From positions 2,294,001 to 2,358,000 of the forward strand of contig NZ_CP087723.1 in NCBI RefSeq assembly GCF_024972735.1: 64,000 nt of DNA, read 5' to 3'. The notes below the pieces were generated by a model, which ran no database searches, was not told where the DNA came from, and was given only the letters and a program-made list of their open reading frames with translations. Source of the stretch: Halalkaliarchaeum sp. AArc-CO. GTDB lineage: Archaea; Halobacteriota; Halobacteria; Halobacteriales; Haloferacaceae. How positions within the stretch are numbered: the first letter of the stretch is position 1; each line of letters begins with the position of its first letter. The translations under genes and the position numbers were made by a program. Positions 26,014 through 34,206 of the stretch are shown here, piece by piece.

Positions 26014-27195
26014 ATGACACGGACGGTCTGGGTGAAAGCCGACGACGACGTCGGCGACTGGCAGGCGCGAAAGCGACGCATCACGGCGGGAATCGAGGCT
26101 GGAGTCGACTGGGTGCTGGTCGACGAACCGGACGTCGCCCGGGTGCGAGAGCTGGGCGACGTAAACGTCGCAGCGTTCCTACCGGACGCCGACGTCGTCG
26201 ACGCCGACGCCGTCGACGAGGCGGAAGAGACCGAGGCCGACGCGTATCTCGTCGGCAAGGACGGCGAGGGTGATGGGACGATCGGCCTACCCTCGGACTT
26301 CTCCGGCAGCGCCGACCTCACCACGCTTCGCGGGAACAACCGCGCGCAGGGAACGTACGTCCACATTCTCGATGAAGGATACGAGGCGTTCGCCGAGGAG
26401 GCCGCCAGAGACGGCGAGTACACCCTGGTGATCGGCTCCGACTGGACGATCATCCCCCTGGAGAACCTCATCTCGAGGGTGGGGGAGGACACCCACCTGG
26501 TGGCCGGCGTGACGTCCGCCGCGGAGGCGGAAACCGCCTTCGAGACGCTCGAGATCGGTGCGGACGGCGTGTTGCTCGACACCGACGACCCCGACGAGAT
26601 CCGCCGGACCGTCGAGGTGCGCGACGCGACCGAACGCGAACAGCTCGATCTCACCCTCGCGGAGGTCACCGCCGTCGAACGCACCGGGATGGCCGACCGC
26701 GTCTGCATCGACACCGGCAACCTGATGGAAGACGACGAGGGGATGCTCGTCGGCTCGATGTCACGGGGGCTGTTCTTCGTGCACGCCGAGACCGCCGAAT
26801 CGCCGTACGTCGCCTCCCGCCCGTTCCGGGTCAACGCCGGCGCGGTCCACGCGTACGTCCGCGTTCCGGAGGGGGAAACGAAGTACCTCGCGGAACTGCA
26901 AAGCGGCGACGAGGTCCAGATCGTCGACACGGACGGCCGGACACGCGAGGGGATCGTGGGTCGGGTGAAGATCGAAAAGCGCCCGATGTTCAGGGTCCAG
27001 GCCGAGGTGGAAACCGAAGACGGCGTGGATCGGATCGAGACGCTGCTGCAAAACGCCGAGACGATCAAGGTGGCGACAGCCGAGGGGCGGACCGCCGTCA
27101 CCGATCTCGAAGAAGGCGACGAACTGCTCGTCTACTACGAGGACGTCGCGCGCCACTTCGGGGCGTCCGTCGAGGAGAGCATCATCGAGAAGTGA
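26014..27195 (+). CDS. 3-dehydroquinate synthase II (archaeal type)
   Basis: A 393-residue protein of the type II dehydroquinate synthase family, with TVWVKADDDVGDWQARKRR at the start, SDWTIIPLENLIS, LEIGADGVLLDT, and a C-terminal segment RVKIEKRPMFRVQAEVE. In archaea this NAD-dependent enzyme makes 3-dehydroquinate from a 2-amino-3,7-dideoxy-heptulosonate precursor rather than from DAHP, so aromatic amino acids arise by the alternative route. The partner ADH synthase is not visible here. ATG at 26014 gives the canonical archaeal N-terminus. Confidence 0.93.
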   Translation: MTRTVWVKADDDVGDWQARKRRITAGIEAGVDWVLVDEPDVARVRELGDVNVAAFLPDADVVDADAVDEAEETEADAYLVGKDGEGDGTIGLPSDFSGSADLTTLRGNNRAQGTYVHILDEGYEAFAEEAARDGEYTLVIGSDWTIIPLENLISRVGEDTHLVAGVTSAAEAETAFETLEIGADGVLLDTDDPDEIRRTVEVRDATEREQLDLTLAEVTAVERTGMADRVCIDTGNLMEDDEGMLVGSMSRGLFFVHAETAESPYVASRPFRVNAGAVHAYVRVPEGETKYLAELQSGDEVQIVDTDGRTREGIVGRVKIEKRPMFRVQAEVETEDGVDRIETLLQNAETIKVATAEGRTAVTDLEEGDELLVYYEDVARHFGASVEESIIEK

Positions 27196-27237
27196 GCGGC
27201 GCCACAGCTCGGATCGACACTACCCCTCGGATCGACA

Positions 27238-27708
27238 CTACGTTTCTGGCTCTTCTTCCGCATCGGCGAACTTCCCGGTGCACCACGTACAGAAATCCAG
27301 CTCCGGATCCGTCTCCCGGCCGCAGTGCGGACAGGTGACGGTCGCCGATTGCTCGCCGTCCGCCGCTGCAGCCGGCGTCTCCCCGTCCGCGAGGTCGGCG
27401 GGAACCGAAACCGAGGGGGTCGCGTTCGCCTTCCGGATCGAGACGAGATAGGCGTCGACGACACTTATAAAGAGGATGAAGAAGATGCCGGCGACGACCG
27501 TCGGCGGGAGGTCGAACACCGACGAGGGGACGGTGTCGCCGGCGGCCGAGACGACGAGCGCGGCACCCCCGAACAGCGCCAGAAGGAACCACAGCAGCGC
27601 ACGTTTCCACTCGCGGAGGTAGGCGTGTCCGACCCCGGCGACGCCGAACACCGCCCCGCCGACAGCGAGCAACACGGTTATCACCGACCGACGGCGGTTC
27701 TCGTTCAT
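27238..27708 (-). CDS. Zinc-ribbon membrane protein
   Basis: A 156-residue protein with four predicted hydrophobic helices in the first 95 residues (for example ALLWFLLALFGGAALVVSAA and PPTVVAGIFFILFISVV). A cytosolic tail ends in a zinc ribbon CPHCGRETDPELDFCTWC. The layout matches many haloarchaeal proteins of unknown function labelled zinc ribbon domain-containing. It is convergent with dehydroquinate synthase across a 42-nt gap. Confidence 0.75.
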   Translation of the reverse strand: MNENRRRSVITVLLAVGGAVFGVAGVGHAYLREWKRALLWFLLALFGGAALVVSAAGDTVPSSVFDLPPTVVAGIFFILFISVVDAYLVSIRKANATPSVSVPADLADGETPAAAADGEQSATVTCPHCGRETDPELDFCTWCTGKFADAEEEPET

Positions 27709-27859
27709 GTCCCACAGTTGGAGCGGTAGATGAATTATAGGCTACGGTGTCGAGGCTGTGACGGTCCGGCGGCGGAGACCAGTCCACCGCTGCAGGGCGA
27801 TTCGTCGCCGCCGACCGGTTTACTCCAGCTTTTTTAGGCTGCTGTCGAAACTACCGGCC

Positions 27860-28906
27860 ATGTTCGACAAGCGGACGTGGATCAAACTCCCCCGGAACGT
27901 GGTGGTCGGACACGACGTCCTGGGCGAGTTGGGCGAGGCGGTCGGCGAACTGTCGCTTTCGGGACCCGCACTGATCGTGACCAGCCCGACCCCCGATCGG
28001 CTTGCAGGCGACAGGGTCCGTGCGCAGTTCGACGACCCCGAGACCGTCTCGATCGAGGAGGCACGCTTCGACACGATCGAGGAGGTGGTCGAGGCGGCCC
28101 GCGCGACCGACGCCGGGTTCCTGGTCGGCCTCGGCGGCGGCAAGCCAATCGACGTCGCAAAGACCGCAAGCGACCGGCTCGGCGTCGGGTTCGTTTCGGT
28201 TCCGACAGCCGCGAGCCACGACGGAATCGTCTCCGGCCGGTCGTCGATTCCGGAGGGGGACACCCGCCACTCGGTGGCGGCCGATCCGCCGCTGGCGGTC
28301 GTCGCCGATACGGAGCTGATCGCCGAGGCCCCCTGGGAACTGACGACCGCCGGCTGTGCGGACATCATCTCCAACTACACCGCCGTCAAGGACTGGCGGC
28401 TCGCCCAGCGCCTCAAAAACGTCGAGTACAGCGAGTACGCCGGCGCGCTCTCGGAGATGACCGCCGAGATGCTCGTGGACAACGCCGACTCGATCAAGAA
28501 GGACCTCGAGGAGTCGGCCTGGATCGTCGTCAAAGCGCTCGTCTCCTCGGGCGTGGCAATGTCGATCGCGGGCTCCTCCCGGCCCGCCTCCGGTGCGGAG
28601 CATCTCGTCTCCCACCAGCTCGACCGGATCGCGCCCGGTCGGGCGCTGCACGGCCACCAGGTCGGCGTCGCGTCGATCGTTACCGAGTACCTCCACTCCG
28701 GCGAGGACGGCCAGTGGCGGGCGATCCGGGACGCGCTCGCGAGCATCGACGCCCCGACGACCGCCGACGGGTTGGAGGTCACCGACGAGGAGTTCCTCGA
28801 AGCGCTCACGACCGCCCACACGATCCGCGACCGGTACACGATCCTCGGAAACGGCATCAGCGAGGCCGCTGCACGGGAGGCCGGACGGGTTACGGGCGTG
28901 ATCTAG
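27860..28906 (+). CDS. egsA: sn-Glycerol-1-phosphate dehydrogenase
   Basis: A 348-residue NAD(P)-dependent enzyme. It has MFDKRTWIKLPRNVVVGHDV at the start, the nucleotide loop LVGLGGGKPIDVAKTASDR, VPTAASHDGIVSGRS, and the metal ligands in SHQLDRIAPGRALHGHQVG. It reduces dihydroxyacetone phosphate to sn-glycerol-1-phosphate, the stereochemically archaeal lipid backbone, and so is the strongest single marker here for an archaeal origin. ATG at 27860 gives the standard N-terminus. No lipid-synthesis partner is adjacent. Confidence 0.96.
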   Translation: MFDKRTWIKLPRNVVVGHDVLGELGEAVGELSLSGPALIVTSPTPDRLAGDRVRAQFDDPETVSIEEARFDTIEEVVEAARATDAGFLVGLGGGKPIDVAKTASDRLGVGFVSVPTAASHDGIVSGRSSIPEGDTRHSVAADPPLAVVADTELIAEAPWELTTAGCADIISNYTAVKDWRLAQRLKNVEYSEYAGALSEMTAEMLVDNADSIKKDLEESAWIVVKALVSSGVAMSIAGSSRPASGAEHLVSHQLDRIAPGRALHGHQVGVASIVTEYLHSGEDGQWRAIRDALASIDAPTTADGLEVTDEEFLEALTTAHTIRDRYTILGNGISEAAAREAGRVTGVI

Positions 28907-28972
28907 GCACGGACGCCACGCGGCACTCCGGTGCTCGCAGTGCCTTTGTAGTCGGCGGACCAACCGGAACGT

Positions 28973-30313
28973 ATGACAGACGACGTGATCGTGGTCGGCG
29001 GCGGACTTGCCGGCCTCGTGGCGGCCCGACGTCTGGCGGAGCGTGGCGCCGACGTGACGGTTCTAGAACGGCGCGAAACCGTCGGCGGACGGGTACAAAG
29101 CAGAACGCGGGACGGGTTCACCCTGGATCGCGGGTTCCAGGTGCTTTTTACCGGCTACCCCGCGGTGAAACGCGAGCTCGATCTCGACGCGCTGGACCTG
29201 CGCCGGTTCAAACCGGGAGCGATCATCGCCCGCCCGAGCGAACGGTCGGTGCTTTCGGACCCCCTTCGCGACCCGACCGCGGCCGTCGAATCGTTTTTCA
29301 ACCACGAGATCCCGCTGAGCGACAAGCTCAGGACGCTGCTGTTGCGCCGCGAACTCCGGAGCCGGGATCTCGCGTCGATTTTCGACGGTCGCGACACGGA
29401 CATCCGGACGTACCTCCGGGAATGGGGATTTTCAGAAGCGTACGTGAACAACTTCGTCGCGCCCTTTTATGGCGGGATCACGCTCGATCGGTCGCTGTCG
29501 ACCTCCAAACGAGTGTTCGAGTACACCTTCGCCGTGCTCTCGAAAGGACACACTGCCGTCCCCGCCGACGGGATGGGCGCGATCACCGCACAGCTCGCCG
29601 ACCGGGCGGCCGCCGCCGGCGCGACGATCGAGACCGACACGCGGGTCACCGGGGTAGAGCCGACCGACGACGGGACCGTCGAGATCACGACGACGGAGGA
29701 GGGCCGCCGCGCGGAGGCGGCGATCGTCGCGACCGATCCCAGAGCGGCCGCCGAGTTGACCGGAATCGACTCGATCCCGATCGACGGGCGGGCAAGCGTC
29801 ACCCAGTACTACAGCCTTCCCGCCGGTGCGGGGCCGGGGACCGATCGACGGATCCTGCTGAACGCGAAAGGAGGCGTCGCCAGCGAGGCCGACACCGCCT
29901 CGGGCGAGGAGATCCCGGGCGTCGACACGCCGAACGCGATGGTCCCGCTCACCGAGGTCGCCCCGGAGTACGCCCCGGGGGACCGGGAACTGCTGTGTGC
30001 GACGTTCCTCGGCGAGCGACCGGTCGAGGTCAGCGACGAGGAACTGTTCGAACGCGCCCAGCGAACCCTCGAATCGTGGTACCCCGAGCGGACGTTCGGC
30101 GGCCTCGAACACGTCTGGACCGAGCGGATCCAGTTCGGGCAGTTCCGTCAGCCGCCGGGGATCCACGAGACCCTTCCGGACGTACGCGATCCGGATGGGT
30201 CGGTGTATCTGGCCGGCGAGTACACCCACTGGTCGTCGATCCAGGGCGCCATGGAGAGCGGTCGGGTTGTGACAAAGGCAGTCCTCGCGGACGGACTCGG
30301 TAGTTCACAGTAG
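28973..30313 (+). CDS. FAD-dependent amine oxidase / phytoene desaturase-like oxidoreductase
   Basis: A 446-residue flavoprotein. The dinucleotide-binding motif is VIVVGGGLAGLVAARRLAERGADVTVLERR, followed by GGRVQSRTRDGFTLDRGFQVL and a C-terminal FAD clamp VYLAGEYTHWSSIQGAMESG. The fold is that of amine oxidases and carotenoid desaturases; the substrate is not evident. No crt genes are adjacent, so a carotenoid role is only one option. It is convergent with a phosphoesterase gene whose stop it overlaps by 9 nt. Confidence 0.8.
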   Translation: MTDDVIVVGGGLAGLVAARRLAERGADVTVLERRETVGGRVQSRTRDGFTLDRGFQVLFTGYPAVKRELDLDALDLRRFKPGAIIARPSERSVLSDPLRDPTAAVESFFNHEIPLSDKLRTLLLRRELRSRDLASIFDGRDTDIRTYLREWGFSEAYVNNFVAPFYGGITLDRSLSTSKRVFEYTFAVLSKGHTAVPADGMGAITAQLADRAAAAGATIETDTRVTGVEPTDDGTVEITTTEEGRRAEAAIVATDPRAAAELTGIDSIPIDGRASVTQYYSLPAGAGPGTDRRILLNAKGGVASEADTASGEEIPGVDTPNAMVPLTEVAPEYAPGDRELLCATFLGERPVEVSDEELFERAQRTLESWYPERTFGGLEHVWTERIQFGQFRQPPGIHETLPDVRDPDGSVYLAGEYTHWSSIQGAMESGRVVTKAVLADGLGSSQ

Positions 30314-30997
30314 ACGATGGAACTCCGACAGCGGCGGAAACCGGAGCGTCTCCTGGCTGTCCGGATCGTAGACGATCGGGCGGAACGCGTCTATTTCGGG
30401 AGCCAACGGGGTCGAAACGTCGGCGGTTCCCACCCCGTTCACGTCGACGCCCGGGGCGAGCCGGTTGAACGCCGGCAACACCAGCACGTCGGCGCCGTCG
30501 TACGCCTCCCGTCCCCACAGGAAACAGGGATAGGTGTTCCCCTCGATCGAGATCGTCGGGTGAAGATGACCGATCACGTACCGATGCCCCTCGACTGACG
30601 GCTCCTCGTGGCCGTGACAGACGACAGTCCCGTCGGCAAGCGCGTACGCATCGTGGACGTCGTTGTCAGTCGCCGCCGCGAGCCTCGTGTCGTGGTTGCC
30701 GCCGACGAGCACCGGCCGGGTGTCCCTTCGTCGACAGGCCGTCACGAGTTCGCACAATCCGCGGCGTGAGAGGTCACTCACCCGGTCAAACCGGTGGAAA
30801 AGGTCACCGGCGAAAACGACAGTGTCGGGATCGTAATGGACGAGTAGCGCGTCGAGACGGTCCACGAGATCGTCGCGTTCACCGAGGGGAAACTGGACGC
30901 TGGAGGATTCGTCGCGGCCGACATGAACGTCTGCGACGACGAGCGCGTCGGGGGCCGAAAGGAACGCGGCGCGGTCCCGGACCGTCAGATCCCGCAT
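30305..30997 (-). CDS. Calcineurin-like metallophosphoesterase (LigD-associated/MPE type)
   Basis: A 230-residue metallophosphoesterase with the motifs DALVVADVHVGRDE (D-x-H), FAGDLFHRF (G-D-x-x-x), LVGGNHDTRL (G-N-H-D), and C-terminal VCHGHEEPSVEG plus VIGHLHPT. Such haloarchaeal enzymes are annotated as DNA-ligase-associated or general phosphoesterases; the substrate is unknown. ATG at 30997 follows a TATATAT box at 31019-31026, at the distance expected for a leaderless transcript. Upstream in-frame codons cross that box and were rejected. Confidence 0.82.
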   Translation of the reverse strand: MRDLTVRDRAAFLSAPDALVVADVHVGRDESSSVQFPLGERDDLVDRLDALLVHYDPDTVVFAGDLFHRFDRVSDLSRRGLCELVTACRRRDTRPVLVGGNHDTRLAAATDNDVHDAYALADGTVVCHGHEEPSVEGHRYVIGHLHPTISIEGNTYPCFLWGREAYDGADVLVLPAFNRLAPGVDVNGVGTADVSTPLAPEIDAFRPIVYDPDSQETLRFPPLSEFHRLL

Positions 30998-31018
30998 ACC
31001 CGTCAGTACGGCGATGCG

Positions 31019-31026
31019 ATATATAT
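31019..31026 (-). promoter_or_regulatory. TATA box of the phosphoesterase gene
   Basis: The alternating run ATATATAT lies 22 nt before the start codon at 30997 on the minus strand. That spacing is typical of a leaderless archaeal promoter. The divergent regulator gene at 31119 shares this 120-nt intergenic stretch. Confidence 0.5.
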
Positions 31027-31118
31027 CCCTGCCGTCGACCGAGACGGCGGGGCGATCCCTGTCGTCACTTCGGGTCAGTTGAGGGGGGTTTTTACCGATT
31101 CCCCACGTGTTCGACGGT

Positions 31119-31904
31119 ATGAGCGACGCCCTGCGGGACAAGCGCACGGCGACCCGATTTCGGATCCTCTCGGAGATCGCCGACCGACAGCCTGCGGTCA
31201 GTCAAGGGGAGATCGCGACCGAAGTAGGGGTAACCAGTCAGGCAGTGAGCGAGTACATCCGGGAGCTCGTCGAGGACGGGCTCGTGACCAAGGACGGACG
31301 GTCGCGCTACCGGGTGACCAAGGAGGGGGTCGACTGGCTCTTCCAGGAGGCCCGGGAGCTCAGACGGGTCGCCGATCACGTCACCGAAGACGTCCTCGAC
31401 AGCGTCCAGGAGGACGCCGCGATCGCCGCCGAATCGATCGAAAGCGGGGAGACTGTCACGCTCGTCGTGACGGACGGTCTACTGTACGCCCGTCCCGGCG
31501 AGGAGGGTCCCGCCACCGGAATCGCGACGACCGACGCCGAACCCGGCCAGGACGTAAGCGTCACCGGGTTCGAGGGCGTCATCGACATCGAACCGGGAAC
31601 GGTCACCGTTTTCCGCGTTCCACCGGCCCGATCCGGGGGAAGCGACACCGTCGACGAGGCGGCGCTTTCGTCGGCCGTCTCGGCGGCCGATCTGGTGATG
31701 GCCGCTGGCGTGGAGGGGGTAGTGGCACTCGGAAGAATCGACGCCGAGCCGGCGGTGACCGCCGCCGCCGGCGAGGTCGCAGCCGAGGCCGCGATGCGCG
31801 GCCAAGACGTGGCCGTCGTCGCGAGCGCCGACGCCCTGGGACGGGTGACCGATGCGCTGCGGGACGCCGGCGTCTCCTACGAGGTCGCCGGCGCCGACGG
31901 ATAA
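31119..31904 (+). CDS. MarR/Lrp-like HTH regulator with C-terminal ligand domain
   Basis: A 261-residue protein. A winged HTH at about 10-80 reads TRFRILSEIADRQPAVSQGEIATEVGVTSQAVSEYIRELVEDGLV in sections, followed by a helix (EEARELRRVADHVTEDVL) and a Rossmann-like or ligand-binding C-terminal domain rich in Ala and Gly (LVMAAGVEGVVALG). Similar proteins occur in methanogens and haloarchaea as uncharacterised regulators (DUF7839-like). Start at 31119 is the first ATG followed by the HTH. A T-rich stretch at 31088-31094 could be its TATA region. Confidence 0.75.
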   Translation: MSDALRDKRTATRFRILSEIADRQPAVSQGEIATEVGVTSQAVSEYIRELVEDGLVTKDGRSRYRVTKEGVDWLFQEARELRRVADHVTEDVLDSVQEDAAIAAESIESGETVTLVVTDGLLYARPGEEGPATGIATTDAEPGQDVSVTGFEGVIDIEPGTVTVFRVPPARSGGSDTVDEAALSSAVSAADLVMAAGVEGVVALGRIDAEPAVTAAAGEVAAEAAMRGQDVAVVASADALGRVTDALRDAGVSYEVAGADG

Positions 31905-31923
31905 CGAAACCGTGCTGTCGAGC

Positions 31924-32181
31924 CTAGATCACGTCCTCGGCTTTGAGTCCTGCTATGATGTCGTCGACGAGCCCCTCGACGTCGTCGTACGGGAACTCCT
32001 GGTGGTCGCCCAGCTTCGAGGCCAGCTCCATCGCCGAGAGCGTGACGTCGCCGGCCTCGAACTTCGTGCCGGGACCGTCCGGCAGCGCCGGGACGAGATC
32101 CATCTGGTTGTTGACCGGGTAGTCGGCTCCCTCGAACGCCTCGATGAACTGTTCGCGTAGCTGTGATTCTACGTCTGCCAT
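31924..32181 (-). CDS. MTH865-like family small protein
   Basis: An 85-residue protein that reads as a member of the MTH865-like family, an EF-hand-like helical domain with NQMDLVPALPDGPGTKFEAG and VTLSAMELASKLGDHQEFPY; the family has a solved fold but no assigned function. It is convergent with the regulator gene (19 nt) and divergent from the M42 peptidase gene. A perfect 8-bp-arm palindrome lies in the 143-nt divergent region. Confidence 0.8.
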   Translation of the reverse strand: MADVESQLREQFIEAFEGADYPVNNQMDLVPALPDGPGTKFEAGDVTLSAMELASKLGDHQEFPYDDVEGLVDDIIAGLKAEDVI

Positions 32182-32229
32182 GCGTCAACATGCTCGGAAG
32201 ACCCGCAAAAGCGTTCCGAAACCCGAAAC

Positions 32230-32247
32230 AACAACTCGGGAGTTGTT
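32230..32247. promoter_or_regulatory. Perfect palindrome AACAACTC-GG-GAGTTGTT
   Basis: Eight-base arms with a 2-bp centre lie between the divergently transcribed MTH865-like gene (start 32181) and the M42 peptidase (start 32325). The sequence runs into TTAACTTT, a TATA-like box. It looks like a dimeric regulator operator, though the regulator is unknown. Confidence 0.45.
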
Positions 32248-32324
32248 AACTTTCGAGAGCGTCCGCAACCGGACGCACGTGCCGGTATCTCGGTGTTTTT
32301 GCGTCCTGCTCGTGAGATGGGGGT

Positions 32325-33383
32325 ATGGAGCACGACTTCGAACTCCTCCGAGAGCTCACCGAAGCACGCGGCGTCCCGGGATACGAGGACCGGATCCGGG
32401 AGATCGTTCGACGGGAATTCGACGACTCGGTCGACCGGGTACGGACGGACGCGATGGGGAACGTCGTCGGGACAATCGAAGGAACCGGCGAGGACGAGGG
32501 GTACAGCGTCGCCGTCGCAGCACACATGGACGAAATCGGGTTCATGGTGAAACACGTGACCGACGAGGGGTTCCTCCAGGTAGACGCGCTGGGCGGGTTC
32601 GACCCTCGCGTGTTGCGCGCCCAGCGGGTGACGGTCCACACCGACGGCGGGGACCTGACCGGCGTGATCGGTTCGGTGCCGCCACACACGCTCACCGAGG
32701 AACAGCGCGAGAAGAAAGACGAGGTCGAAGACGTCTACATCGACGTCGGTCTCGACGGCGACGCGGCGAGCGAGCAGGTGGCCGTCGGCGACCTGGTGAC
32801 GCTGGACCAGACGACCGTCGAGATGGGGAACCTGATCACCGGGAAGGCGCTCGACGATCGAGTCTGCGTGTTCCAGCTGCTCGAGGCCGCCAACCGAATC
32901 GAGGATCCCGACGTCACGGTCCACTTCGCGGCGACCGTCCAGGAGGAGGTCGGCCTCCGAGGGGCCCAGGCGCTGGGAGTCGACGTCGATCCCGATCTGG
33001 CGATCGCGCTGGACGTCACCGTCGCGAACGACGTCCCACAGATCGGCGACGAGTCCAAGCAGGTGACCGAAGTCGGCGACGGGGCGGCCGTCAAGCTGAA
33101 GGACTCCAGTGTCATCACGAACCCGAAAGTGAACCGCCGGCTGCGGGACGTCGCCGAGCGCCGGGAAATCGATCACCAGCTCGAAGTGCTCCCCGCCGGG
33201 GGGACAGACACCGCCGGGTTCCAGAACACCCACGGCGCGAAGCCGGTGGGAGCGATCTCGACACCGACGAGATACCTCCATACGGTCACCGAAAGCGCCC
33301 ACGCCGACGACGTCGACGCCGCGATCGACCTGCTGGTGGCGTTCCTCGAGACCGAAACCGGCGATCACGATTACACGCTGTGA
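32325..33383 (+). CDS. M42 family metallo-aminopeptidase
   Basis: A 352-residue M42 peptidase. Dinuclear zinc ligands are in VAVAAHMDEIGFMVKHV and LDDRVCVFQLLEA, the catalytic glutamate pair in ATVQEEVGLRGAQAL, then ALDVTVANDVPQIGD and a final HTVTESAHADDVDAA. These form large tetrahedral TET-like assemblies that trim peptides after the proteasome. The palindrome at 32230 precedes it. ATG at 32325 matches the family N-terminus (FELLRELTEARGVPGYE). Confidence 0.94.
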   Translation: MEHDFELLRELTEARGVPGYEDRIREIVRREFDDSVDRVRTDAMGNVVGTIEGTGEDEGYSVAVAAHMDEIGFMVKHVTDEGFLQVDALGGFDPRVLRAQRVTVHTDGGDLTGVIGSVPPHTLTEEQREKKDEVEDVYIDVGLDGDAASEQVAVGDLVTLDQTTVEMGNLITGKALDDRVCVFQLLEAANRIEDPDVTVHFAATVQEEVGLRGAQALGVDVDPDLAIALDVTVANDVPQIGDESKQVTEVGDGAAVKLKDSSVITNPKVNRRLRDVAERREIDHQLEVLPAGGTDTAGFQNTHGAKPVGAISTPTRYLHTVTESAHADDVDAAIDLLVAFLETETGDHDYTL

Positions 33384-33456
33384 CGGTCGGGGAACCCCAT
33401 GTAGCTCCACCTCCGGAACCGCAGTATTCACTACGGGGGATCCCTAACGGGAGTCC

Positions 33457-34089
33457 ATGACCGGAAACGACGTCTCCCGACGCGCGTTCGTCAGGACGGC
33501 CGCCGGTGCAACGGCGGCTGCCGGCGCGACCGCAGCGGGGGCCGGCACCGCGAGCGCACAGGAGCAACCCGACTTCGAAGGGTATCTCGACGGGATCGGC
33601 GGCGGGTTCGAGGACCTCCGTGGAGAAGAGGAAGTCACTGTGATGGTCGGAACGGGCGACAGCGGGCTCGAGTTCTCCCCGGCCGGCATCTGGATCGACG
33701 AGGGGACGACTGTCACCTGGGAGTGGACTGGCAGGGGTGGAGATCACAACGTCGTGACGAATCAGGAAAACGACGAGTTCGACAACGCCCACCAGTTCGA
33801 CAGCGGCGACGCTGTCGCTGATGAGGGACACACCTTCACACACACCTTCGAGGAGGGCGGTCGCACCGGGTACGTCTGTGAACCACACAGAGCCGTCGGG
33901 ATGTGGGGCGCCGTCGCCGTGGGCGACGACGTGCCGACGGTCGGCGCCGGCAACGGGAACGGAGCGACGGTTCCCCAGGTGCCCGACACCGCACGCGCAC
34001 TGGCGGTTGCCACCTTCATGGCGATGGTCGCGACGCTGGGGCTCGCATTCTTCTTCCTGAAATACGGCGGCGACTACGAAGAGCAGTAA
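33457..34089 (+). CDS. Halocyanin-type blue copper protein with C-terminal membrane anchor
   Basis: A 210-residue Tat-exported protein. It has RRAFVRTAAGATAAAG near the start and a cleavage-like ASAQ at about residue 34. The plastocyanin-like domain (about 55-165) carries the copper ligands as GDHNVV (His), TGYVCEPHRAVGMWG (Cys, His, Met). A C-terminal helix ATFMAMVATLGLAFFFLK ends the chain. Halocyanins shuttle electrons at the outer face of the membrane. No terminal oxidase is adjacent. ATG at 33457 places the twin-arginine motif correctly. Confidence 0.93.
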   Translation: MTGNDVSRRAFVRTAAGATAAAGATAAGAGTASAQEQPDFEGYLDGIGGGFEDLRGEEEVTVMVGTGDSGLEFSPAGIWIDEGTTVTWEWTGRGGDHNVVTNQENDEFDNAHQFDSGDAVADEGHTFTHTFEEGGRTGYVCEPHRAVGMWGAVAVGDDVPTVGAGNGNGATVPQVPDTARALAVATFMAMVATLGLAFFFLKYGGDYEEQ

Positions 34090-34206
34090 GCACCGGGGCG
34101 CCGTTCGTTTGCGGGGGTCGATCGCGTCGTCACGCGCCCGTTATCAACGGCCGGAATTTCGCCCAAAGTTACTTACAGAAAACTCTCGGTGGGTCATATA
34201 TAGAAG

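Noticed and set aside
27877-30303. 808-codon plus-strand frame over egsA and the amine oxidase
   Set aside because: Same strand but other frame of strong genes, very basic and low complexity; a shadow.
34195-34202. ATATATA next to the HtrA-like gene as its promoter
   Set aside because: It lies only about 5-12 nt before the ATG, too close for a TATA box of that gene; the Tat signal requires the ATG at 34207.
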